The position numbers were made by a program, and so were the translations under genes. Below the pieces are notes generated by a model. That model made no database searches. It was not told the DNA's origin and was given only the letters and a program-made list of their open reading frames with translations. Positions 1 through 5,425 of a stretch of DNA of 6,127 nucleotides are shown piece after piece. Location: the NCBI GenBank assembly GCA_023299945.1, contig JALZVZ010000059.1, positions 1-6,127 on the forward strand. Reading direction: 5' to 3'. The stretch comes from Altererythrobacter sp. (GTDB taxonomy: Bacteria > Pseudomonadota > Alphaproteobacteria > Sphingomonadales > Sphingomonadaceae). Position 1 is the stretch's first letter; every line of letters begins with the position of its first letter.

Positions 1-646
1 AAAATATGGCCTGATCCATCTCGACCGGGATGCGACCGTGATCTTTCATCTGGGCATGAGCGGGCGTTGGCGGATTGATCCGTCTGAACCCGATAAACAC
101 GATCATATGGTGGTTGAGACAGGCGCGCATCAATTTGCGCTGTGCGATCCGCGCCGGTTTGGCTCGGTTGATCTGGTCGATACCAATGCGCTGGATGCAT
201 GGCCGCAATTTGCCAGTCTTGGGCCAGAACCGCTTGGGCCATTGCTAACGCCTCAGCATTTGAAGACGGCGCTGAAAGATAAGGTCCAAACCATAAAGCT
301 GTGCCTGCTCGATCAAAGCATAGTTGCGGGCCTCGGCAACATATACGTGTGCGAGGCGCTTTACCGAGCAGGCATCAGTCCCTTGCGCAAAGGCGGCAAG
401 GTTACGCGGCCGCAGCTGGAGCGGCTGGTGCCGCATATTGTCGAGGTTCTCACCCAATCGATTCGCGATGGCGGGTCATCCTTGCGTGATTATGCCGCGC
501 CTGATGGAGAGCTGGGCTATTTTGCCACACGCTTTGCAGTGTACGGGCGCGAAGGCGAGGCGTGTAGCAATGACGATGGCGGCATCATCCGGCGCATCCA
601 ACAGGGCGGGCGTAGCACGTGGTATTGCCCCAAATGCCAGAAGTAG
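1..646 (+). CDS. mutM: Formamidopyrimidine-DNA glycosylase (MutM/Fpg), 5' end outside window
   Basis: Bifunctional DNA glycosylase/AP lyase of base-excision repair that removes oxidised purines such as 8-oxoguanine. The frame is open from the left edge (first full codon at 2-4), giving 214 residues; family members are about 270, so roughly the first 55 residues are missing, including the catalytic N-terminal Pro-Glu. By alignment from memory with E. coli Fpg, the first visible residue is the active-site Lys of the RRxKY motif. Visible motifs are HLGMSG (intercalating Met), DPRRFG (Arg and Phe that fill the lesion void), GLGNIY in the helix-two-turn-helix domain, and the C-terminal finger with GGRST (catalytic Arg) and CPKC. 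The first half of the zinc finger reads C-S-N-D instead of C-x2-C, so one expected Cys is Asp. It lies upstream of rpsT on the same strand, a common alphaproteobacterial order. Identity is secure. Confidence 0.96.
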   Translation, partial: KYGLIHLDRDATVIFHLGMSGRWRIDPSEPDKHDHMVVETGAHQFALCDPRRFGSVDLVDTNALDAWPQFASLGPEPLGPLLTPQHLKTALKDKVQTIKLCLLDQSIVAGLGNIYVCEALYRAGISPLRKGGKVTRPQLERLVPHIVEVLTQSIRDGGSSLRDYAAPDGELGYFATRFAVYGREGEACSNDDGGIIRRIQQGGRSTWYCPKCQK

Positions 647-701
647 GCTTGGCCACAGCGGGTTGGCGCTGCATAAATAAGGACGCGGACGCACCATTTT
701 C

Positions 702-730
702 TTGACGCAAACGCGCAGTCGCCTTATGTG
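702..730 (+). promoter_or_regulatory. Candidate sigma-70-type promoter for rpsT
   Basis: TTGACG at 702-707 and TATGTG at 725-730 are separated by 17 bases, the standard spacing for a housekeeping promoter. The -35 box matches five of six consensus positions; the -10 box is weaker. It lies in the mutM-rpsT gap and would give an rpsT leader of about 85 nt that includes the hairpin at 784-807. Predicted by eye only. Confidence 0.5.
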
Positions 731-783
731 CCGCGCTTTCCGGCGGTAAATCGCCGATTCCAATTTGAATGATCACACTGGAT

Positions 784-807
784 AAGAGCCTAAGAAATAG
801 GGCTCTT
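784..807 (+). promoter_or_regulatory. Leader hairpin just upstream of the rpsT ribosome binding site
   Basis: AAGAGCC (784-790) pairs perfectly with GGCTCTT (801-807), extended by one T-G wobble, around an 8-nt A-rich loop. The stem ends five bases before the rpsT Shine-Dalgarno sequence (GAAGGA, 812-817). The short T run after it (806-808) is too weak for a confident terminator. The position suits translational control or mRNA stability. S20 synthesis is autoregulated in E. coli, but whether this hairpin does that job is an inference. Confidence 0.5.
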
Positions 808-822
808 TAATGAAGGACAAAC

Positions 823-1083
823 ATGGCCAATACGCCGCAAGCACGCAAACGCATCCGCCGGAACGAACGCCGCACCGAAATCAATACGGCGCGCGTCAGT
901 CGCATCCGCGGTATGGTGAAAAAAGTTGAAGCAGCCATCGAGGGCGGCGATAAGACTTTGGCGCAAGACGCATTGAAAGCGGCTCAGCCTGAAATGGCTC
1001 GCGGTGTTGCGCGGGGCGTTTATCACAAGAACACTATCGCGCGGAAAATGTCGCGCCTCTCCAAGCGAGTCGCTGCGCTTTAA
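823..1083 (+). CDS. rpsT: 30S ribosomal protein S20
   Basis: Primary 16S rRNA-binding protein of the small ribosomal subunit, 86 aa, which is the usual family length. The N-terminus [17 protein letters not shown] is the typical basic S20 start, and the end ([19 protein letters not shown]) matches the conserved C-terminal helix with its KxSRLxKR pattern. Composition is highly basic with no acidic tail. The ATG at 823 is preceded by GAAGGA at 812-817 with 5-base spacing, so the start is well supported. It is probably transcribed from its own promoter near 702-730, and a strong terminator follows at 1184-1217. The location between mutM and dnaA is the common arrangement in alphaproteobacteria. 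Confidence 0.97.
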   Translation: MANTPQARKRIRRNERRTEINTARVSRIRGMVKKVEAAIEGGDKTLAQDALKAAQPEMARGVARGVYHKNTIARKMSRLSKRVAAL

Positions 1084-1098
1084 GCAAAACCAATAAGC

Positions 1099-1483
1099 GA
1101 TTCGCTGATCGGATCACTGATCAGTTCGAAACCGCTCACTGATTCGCGGAAGTTGTTTCATAATATTGCGGAATTACCGCTTGAAGGGCTGCCCAGATTG
1201 GGTGGCCCTTTTGATTTTTCGAAACCAAAAACATGCTTAAGCCCAGAAACCCAAGGGTTTCCCGCGATTCGCATGCGATCACCCCTCCATACTCAATGTT
1301 TTCAATGACTTGAACGGAAGCCTGCGGGCTTGCGGTGAGTCAACGGAATTATTTCAATTTTATTACGCCTCTTGCCCTTGCTTCCAATGCATTCCCGACG
1401 CAAAAACGTTGCACAGCACGGGATGGGACAGCCTGTGCCTTTACAATTTAGTTCGATGGCAAGCTTTCGGAATTTTGCGATTC
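1099..1483. promoter_or_regulatory. Cluster of five GANTC (CcrM-type) methylation sites upstream of dnaA
   Basis: GANTC occurs at 1099-1103, 1141-1145, 1266-1270, 1337-1341 and 1479-1483. Two copies sit in an identical symmetric context, GCGATTCGC (1097-1105 and 1264-1272). By hand count only five more sites occur in the remaining 5.6 kb (460, 756, 2000, 2552, 4228). In Caulobacter, CcrM methylation of GANTC sites in the dnaA promoter region influences dnaA transcription. A similar role here is inferred from position and density. Confidence 0.55.
1184..1217 (+). terminator. Rho-independent terminator downstream of rpsT
   Basis: Bases 1184-1195 pair with 1199-1210 in a 12-bp stem (two G-T wobbles in the middle, both ends rich in GC) around a GAT triloop. 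The right arm runs into TTTT (1209-1212), followed by GA and five more T. This is the clearest intrinsic terminator in the window. It lies about 100 nt after the rpsT stop codon and therefore probably ends the rpsT transcript and insulates dnaA. A small GCGG/CCGC hairpin (1168-1180) stands just before it. Confidence 0.88.
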
Positions 1484-1573
1484 CGGGACAGGGTGGAGGT
1501 TTGCCTACCGGTTGGGGTTTATAGTTTCCGAGCAGCGTATTCTGCGCGGGGGGCGAGTGGGAAGCACGTTTGA
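1218..1573 (+). promoter_or_regulatory. Gene-free dnaA upstream/control region
   Basis: After the rpsT terminator about 350 nt remain before dnaA with no convincing gene. It holds an inverted repeat GAAACCC-AA-GGGTTTC (1246-1261), a 10-bp palindrome TCGCATGCGA (1269-1278), a small AAGCC/GGCTT hairpin (1318-1331), an AT-rich patch (about 1345-1364), GCACAG/CTGTGC arms (1411-1438) and CGGAAT/ATTCCG arms (1468-1485). TACAAT (1442-1447) and TATAGT (1520-1525) resemble -10 boxes but lack a good -35 partner, so I cannot place the dnaA promoter. No good DnaA box (TTATNCACA) is visible, which argues against a replication origin here. Confidence 0.5.
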
Positions 1574-3040
1574 ATGGCACATAATAATGACAACACCCGA
1601 GCGAACCGACGCAAGTCAGATGATGATTTGATGGAAGATGCGGAAGCTGTAAATTTGGCGGCCGATTGGTCGGACATCAGCCGCGGTCTGCGCAAAGACT
1701 TGGGCCATCAATTGCATAGCCAATGGATCAAGCCGATCCAATTGGGCGGCTTCGAAATTGAGAGCGGCACGCTCGACCTTTTCCTGCCGACAGAATTTTC
1801 CGCCAATTGGGTTAATGACCGTTTTCATGATCGCTTGTCGCTCGCATGGAAGATCGCGCGCAGCGAAGTGCGCAAAGTTCGCATCCAAGTTCACCCCGGC
1901 CGCCGCCAACTGCCTGAGCTGCGCCTTGGTGATGGCCGGCGCCCCGCCAATGATGGCCACAATAATGGCGTTATCGCGGTTGCTGCTGGCACGATTGGCG
2001 ATTCAGGCTTCACCTCTTCAGTGGGCCTCGACCCATCGCTCACCTTTGCAGCTTTTGTAACTGGCGGAACCAATGTGTTGGGCTGCAATGCAGCGCAGCG
2101 TATGGCCGCGACGGAACAGCCGCAATTCTCGCCGCTTTACCTGAAAGCTGCGACCGGTCAGGGCAAAACCCACCTGCTACACGCCATCGGACACGCCTAT
2201 CTACAGGCCCACCCCCGCGAGCGGATTTTCTATTGCAGCGCGGAACGCTTCATGGTCGAATTCGTCCAAGCGTTGAAGCAAAACCAGATGATGGAATTCA
2301 AAGCGCGTCTGCGCAGTTTCGATCTGCTTCTGGTTGACGACATTCAGTTCATCATCGGCAAGGCCAGCGCTCAAGAAGAACTGCTCTACACCATTGATGC
2401 ACTGCTGGCCGAGGGCAAACGTCTGGTCTTTGCCGCCGACCGTGCGCCGCAAGCTTTGGACGGGGTTGAACCGCGCCTGCTTAGCCGCCTGTCGATGGGT
2501 CTGGTCGCAGACATTCAGCCTGCCGATATTGAATTGCGCCGTGTGATTTTGGAATCGAAGCTGAAACGCTTTGCGCCATTGGAAGTGCCCGGTGATGTGA
2601 TTGAGTTTCTCGCCCGTACTATCACTCGCAATGTTCGCGAGTTGGTGGGCGGCCTAAACAAACTCATCGCTTATGCGCAGCTAACCGGCCAAGAGGTGTC
2701 ACTCAATCTGGCACAGGAACAGCTGACCGATATTCTGTCAGCCAATCGCCGCCGGATAACGATTGACGAAATTCAACGCACTGTTTGCCAGTTTTACCGG
2801 ATCGACCGGTCAGAAATGTCATCCAAGCGCCGTGCGCGTGCCGTGGTTCGCCCGCGTCAGGTGGCAATGTATCTGTCAAAAGTGCTCACTCCGCGCTCTT
2901 ATCCAGAGATAGGGCGCAAATTTGGCGGACGCGACCATTCGACAGTTATCCACGCTGTGCGGCTGATCGAAGATTTGCGTCAGCGCGATGCCGATATGGA
3001 CGGCGATGTGCGCAGTCTTTTGCGGCAGCTTGAGAGTTAA
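1574..3040 (+). CDS. dnaA: Chromosomal replication initiator protein DnaA
   Basis: AAA+ ATPase that binds DnaA boxes, opens the origin and recruits the helicase; 488 aa, close to the family norm (E. coli 467). Domain I is about residues 29-105 (conserved Trp51 and Trp79), followed by a Gly/Asp-rich linker to about 150. The AAA+ core has ATGQGKTH (193-200, Walker A), LLLVDDIQF (251-259, Walker B), AADR (sensor 1), the box VII region RLLSRLSMGL (301-310) and NVREL (353-357, sensor 2 Arg). DNA-binding domain IV is about 390-488, with RPRQ (426-429) and the DnaA signature GGRDHSTVIHA (451-461). The first Walker A Gly is Ala192. The start at 1574 directly follows an in-frame TGA and has only a weak GGGAAG nine bases upstream; ATG 1631 (MEDAEAVNLAADW) is an alternative that would drop a poorly conserved tail. 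Identity is certain, start less so. Confidence 0.97.
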   Translation: MAHNNDNTRANRRKSDDDLMEDAEAVNLAADWSDISRGLRKDLGHQLHSQWIKPIQLGGFEIESGTLDLFLPTEFSANWVNDRFHDRLSLAWKIARSEVRKVRIQVHPGRRQLPELRLGDGRRPANDGHNNGVIAVAAGTIGDSGFTSSVGLDPSLTFAAFVTGGTNVLGCNAAQRMAATEQPQFSPLYLKAATGQGKTHLLHAIGHAYLQAHPRERIFYCSAERFMVEFVQALKQNQMMEFKARLRSFDLLLVDDIQFIIGKASAQEELLYTIDALLAEGKRLVFAADRAPQALDGVEPRLLSRLSMGLVADIQPADIELRRVILESKLKRFAPLEVPGDVIEFLARTITRNVRELVGGLNKLIAYAQLTGQEVSLNLAQEQLTDILSANRRRITIDEIQRTVCQFYRIDRSEMSSKRRARAVVRPRQVAMYLSKVLTPRSYPEIGRKFGGRDHSTVIHAVRLIEDLRQRDADMDGDVRSLLRQLES

Positions 3041-3063
3041 AATTTTGGCTCGTTGAGCGGCTA

Positions 3064-3157
3064 GGTTGGATTGAAAGTCCACATCATACCAACAATCTGT
3101 CCGCAGCCCTATCAACAGGGCTGTTGGCAAGCTGTGCGCATGATGCCAACACGTTTT
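3064..3157 (+). promoter_or_regulatory. Attenuator-like set of alternating complementary blocks between dnaA and the moeB-like gene
   Basis: Four blocks alternate in sense: GGTTGG (3064-3069), CCAACA (3089-3094), TGTTGGC (3122-3128) and GCCAACA (3145-3151). Blocks 1:2 and 3:4 can pair, or alternatively 2:3, whose stem also encloses GCCCT/AGGGC (3106-3110 with 3117-3121). The perfect 7-bp 3:4 stem is followed by CG then TTTT (3154-3157), directly before the ATG at 3160. A compact local hairpin CAGCCCT/AGGGCTG (3104-3123) is another competitor. The layout resembles mutually exclusive terminator/antiterminator folding, but stems are short and the T run is weak, so function is speculative. Confidence 0.35.
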
Positions 3158-3159
3158 CC

Positions 3160-3939
3160 ATGACTTCTGCACCGCTTTCTCCACAACGATTGGACCGCTT
3201 CGCGCGCCATATTGTGCTGCCCGAAATTGGCGGGGCTGGCCAAATGGCGCTGGCAGGCAAGCATATGGCCATCATCGGCCTTGGCGGGATTGGCTCACCT
3301 GCGCTGCAATATTTGGCCGCAAGCGGGATTGGGCGGTTCACTTTGGTGGATGATGACATTGTCGATGCCAGCAACCTTCAACGCCAGACTATTTTTGACA
3401 CACGCGATATTGGCCACGGCAAAGCGGTCAGCGCGCGGCGCTGGATGGCGAATTTTGACGATGCATTGGAAGTCACGCTCAGCGATACACGTATCTCCCC
3501 CGAGAATGCCGGTGATTTGATAGTGGGCGCAGATTTAGTGCTGGATGGCACAGATAATTTCGCCACACGCCTCGCCGTTTCCGATGCCTGCGTGGCAGAG
3601 CGCGTGCCGCTGCTATCGGCAGCCGTGGGCCGCTTTCAGGGCCAAGTCGGCGCCTTCGCAGGACACGAACCACATGATGCCTGTTATCGCTGCTTTGTTG
3701 GCGATGCGTTCGATGCCGAAGATTGCGACACATGCGCAGAAGACGGCATGCTGGGCGCCATGGCTGGCTGGGCAGGTACATTCGCCGCCATGCAGGCTGT
3801 GCGTGTCCTGCTGGACGGTGTCAGCAGCCTCGGTGACCCTATGTGGGGCAAGATCCACATTCTGGATGGAATGAAGCCTGGCATGCGCACGCTCACCATC
3901 GCCAAGGATGCAGCGTGCAAGGCGTGCCAACCAGTTTAA
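3160..3939 (+). CDS. moeB: HesA/MoeB/ThiF-family adenylyltransferase (probable molybdopterin-synthase adenylyltransferase)
   Basis: E1-like enzyme that adenylates the C-terminal Gly of a small sulfur-carrier protein (MoaD in molybdenum cofactor synthesis, ThiS in thiamine synthesis). The protein has 259 aa, near MoeB (about 249). Features in order: ARHIVLPEIG (15-24, ATP-site Arg), nucleotide loop GLGGIGS (40-46), VDDD (63-66), SNLQRQ (71-76), LDGTDN (128-133) with the key Asp, zinc pairs CYRC (175-178) and CKAC (253-256), and TCAE (191-194) at the position of the conserved MoeB/ThiF cysteine. There is no C-terminal rhodanese domain. I chose ATG 3160 because homologues start just before the RF-ARHI motif; an in-frame TTG at 3124 would add 12 residues. 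No clear Shine-Dalgarno sequence precedes either. No moa or thi gene is nearby, so MoeB versus ThiF is not settled; family membership is secure. Confidence 0.88.
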   Translation: MTSAPLSPQRLDRFARHIVLPEIGGAGQMALAGKHMAIIGLGGIGSPALQYLAASGIGRFTLVDDDIVDASNLQRQTIFDTRDIGHGKAVSARRWMANFDDALEVTLSDTRISPENAGDLIVGADLVLDGTDNFATRLAVSDACVAERVPLLSAAVGRFQGQVGAFAGHEPHDACYRCFVGDAFDAEDCDTCAEDGMLGAMAGWAGTFAAMQAVRVLLDGVSSLGDPMWGKIHILDGMKPGMRTLTIAKDAACKACQPV

Positions 3940-3940
3940 C

Positions 3941-4594
3941 TTAAAGCGCTACCTCATATTTCGCCGTGGTCTTCGCCGCAATTTCATCTGCAGTAACACC
4001 AGGTGCCAGCTCGATCAATTGGAACGCACTGCCATGATCCGGCCTGCGGAACACGCCCAAATTGCTCACAATCATATCGACCACATTTTGCCCCGTTAGC
4101 GGCAAAGTGCAGGCGGGAATGAATTTGGGATCACCGGCTTTGGAATTGTGATCCATGACCACGATGATCTTTTTGACGCCTGCCACCAGATCCATCGCGC
4201 CGCCCATGCCCTTGATCATTTTGCCGGGAATCATCCAATTGGCGATGTCGCCATTTTCGGCGACTTCCATCGCGCCCAGAACCGTCAAATCAATATGCCC
4301 GCCGCGGATCATGCCAAAGCTTGTGGCACTGTCGAAATAGGCGGAATGCGGCAGCTCGCTGATGGTTTGCTTACCAGCGTTGATGAGATCAGGGTCGGCC
4401 TCATCCTCATAGGGGAAAGGCCCAATACCCAGCATGCCGTTCTCTGATTGCAGCGTGACATGCATGCCTTCAGGGATGTGATTGGCGACAAGGGTCGGGA
4501 TACCAATGCCGAGATTGACGTAATAGCCATCCTGCAATTCGCGCGCGGCGCGGGCGGCCATTTGGTCGCGGGTCCAGCCTACTGGATCGGTCAT
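3941..4594 (-). CDS. scoB: 3-oxoacid CoA-transferase subunit B (succinyl-CoA:3-ketoacid type)
   Basis: Beta subunit of a family I CoA-transferase that moves CoA from succinyl-CoA (or acetyl-CoA) to acetoacetate or a similar 3-oxoacid, via a glutamyl-CoA thioester. The protein has 217 aa, normal for this subunit. It carries the family signature LQSENGMLG (48-56) with the catalytic Glu51, preceded by [15 protein letters not shown], and has [14 protein letters not shown] and [14 protein letters not shown], both typical. The start ATG (4592-4594) overlaps the scoA stop as TAATG, and GGGAG (complement of 4603-4607) lies eight bases upstream, so translational coupling is likely. Its stop is one base from the stop of the convergent moeB-like gene, leaving no room for a separate terminator. 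It is the last gene of the visible mmsB-scoA-scoB block. Confidence 0.94.
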   Translation of the reverse strand: MTDPVGWTRDQMAARAARELQDGYYVNLGIGIPTLVANHIPEGMHVTLQSENGMLGIGPFPYEDEADPDLINAGKQTISELPHSAYFDSATSFGMIRGGHIDLTVLGAMEVAENGDIANWMIPGKMIKGMGGAMDLVAGVKKIIVVMDHNSKAGDPKFIPACTLPLTGQNVVDMIVSNLGVFRRPDHGSAFQLIELAPGVTADEIAAKTTAKYEVAL

Positions 4595-5316
4595 TACGCT
4601 TGCTCCCTTTCGCGGGTCGTTAGGAACTCGATCTTCTTGTCATAGGGCGCGCCCACAATCATCCGGTTCACATAGACGCCGGGCAGATGAATGCCATCAG
4701 GATCGAGCGTTCCGACAGGCACGATTTCCTCGACCTCCGCCACGCATATCTTGCCGCAAGTCGCCGCTGGCGCATTAAAATTCCGGGCGGTTTTGCGGAA
4801 GATCAGATTGCCTGTCTCATCCGCTTTCCATGCCTTTACAATGGCGAGATCAGCGAAGATGCCCTCCTCCAAAATATAGTCCTGAGGCGCATCGGCGCGG
4901 CCGGTGAAGGCCTTCACTTCCTTGCCTTCTGCCACCTGTGTGCCAACGCCCGTCTTGGTATAAAACCCGGGGATGCCAGCACCGCCTGCGCGCATGCGTT
5001 CTGCCAGCGTTCCTTGCGGGCAAAACTCCACTTCCAACTCGCCGGCGAGGAACTGGCGTTCAAATTCCTTATTCTCACCAACATAGCTGGAGATCATTTT
5101 GGCGACCTGTTTGGTACGCAGCAATTTGCCGATGCCTTCATTGTCGATACCGGCATTGTTGGAGGCGAAAGTGAGGCCAGTGACGCCGCTATCTTGGATC
5201 GCATCCAGCAGGCGTTCAGGGATGCCGCAAAGGCCAAACCCGCCGCTCGCGATTAGCATTCCATCGCGCAAAATACCGTCCAAAGCGGTGGATGCATCAG
5301 GGTAAATCTTGCTCAT
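4594..5316 (-). CDS. scoA: 3-oxoacid CoA-transferase subunit A (succinyl-CoA:3-ketoacid type)
   Basis: Alpha subunit partner of ScoB; the two chains together form the cytoplasmic CoA-transferase used for acetoacetate/ketone body and branched-chain catabolism. The protein has 240 aa from the chosen ATG. The N-terminus [20 protein letters not shown] and the signature [12 protein letters not shown] (23-34) are typical; SNNAG (52-56), the Gly-rich [10 protein letters not shown] segment and [10 protein letters not shown] further on also fit the family. I chose the ATG at 5314-5316 because family members begin at MxKIYPDA. A TTG at 5355 would add 13 unconserved residues. No strong Shine-Dalgarno sequence precedes it (only GAAAG). 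mmsB lies upstream on the same strand across a 109-nt gap, so co-transcription is plausible, though a promoter inside that gap cannot be excluded. Confidence 0.93.
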   Translation of the reverse strand: MSKIYPDASTALDGILRDGMLIASGGFGLCGIPERLLDAIQDSGVTGLTFASNNAGIDNEGIGKLLRTKQVAKMISSYVGENKEFERQFLAGELEVEFCPQGTLAERMRAGGAGIPGFYTKTGVGTQVAEGKEVKAFTGRADAPQDYILEEGIFADLAIVKAWKADETGNLIFRKTARNFNAPAATCGKICVAEVEEIVPVGTLDPDGIHLPGVYVNRMIVGAPYDKKIEFLTTREREQA

Positions 5317-5347
5317 AAATCGGCTTTCAAAAGCATAGTGAGATGAC

Positions 5348-5367
5348 GAGGCCAAATGAGGCCAAAT
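5348..5367. repeat. Tandem 10-bp direct repeat upstream of scoA
   Basis: GAGGCCAAAT occurs twice in immediate succession (5348-5357 and 5358-5367). Read on the minus strand it is ATTTGGCCTC twice, 32-51 nt before the scoA start codon. A 10-bp period is one helical turn, so it could be a double operator half-site, but it could equally be a slippage duplication. No -35/-10 pair with good spacing is visible around it. Confidence 0.6.
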
Positions 5368-5425
5368 GCGAGATCCCCATTAGACCACCCAAGATCGAGA
5401 GGCCAGCGCCCTCAATAAATGCAGA

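Noticed and set aside
1107..1122. Three GATC sites in 16 bases as a Dam/SeqA-like sequestration site
   Set aside because: Dam/SeqA control belongs to gammaproteobacteria; the likely alphaproteobacterial host would use GANTC methylation instead.
1310..1573. Plus-strand 87-codon open frame with a TTG start, its TGA directly abutting the dnaA ATG
   Set aside because: Weak start, no ribosome binding site, Cys/Arg/Trp-rich composition without recognisable motifs, and it covers the repeat-rich control region. More likely chance openness.
1084..1573. Possible replication origin next to dnaA
   Set aside because: There is an AT-rich patch but no DnaA box cluster; the gap is better explained as a dnaA control region.
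1302..1580. Minus-strand 92-codon open frame upstream of and overlapping the dnaA start
   Set aside because: It overlaps the dnaA start codon on the opposite strand and has no motif or ribosome binding site.
2946..2954. TTATCCACG, one mismatch from a DnaA box
   Set aside because: It encodes the invariant STVIHA part of the DnaA signature, stands alone, and is explained by the protein sequence.
3124..3159. Upstream TTG start extending the moeB-like protein by 12 residues
   Set aside because: The extension is unlike family N-termini and lies within the complementary-block leader. ATG 3160 fits the family better, though neither has a clear ribosome binding site.
4687..5256. Plus-strand 189-codon open frame opposite scoA
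   Set aside because: It is a shadow of the strongly supported scoA coding sequence; no family motif, and the codon pattern is explained by the other strand.
5317..5355. Upstream TTG start extending ScoA by 13 residues
   Set aside because: The family N-terminus MxKIYPDA begins at the ATG at 5314-5316; the extension overlaps the tandem repeat and has no homology signal I recognise.
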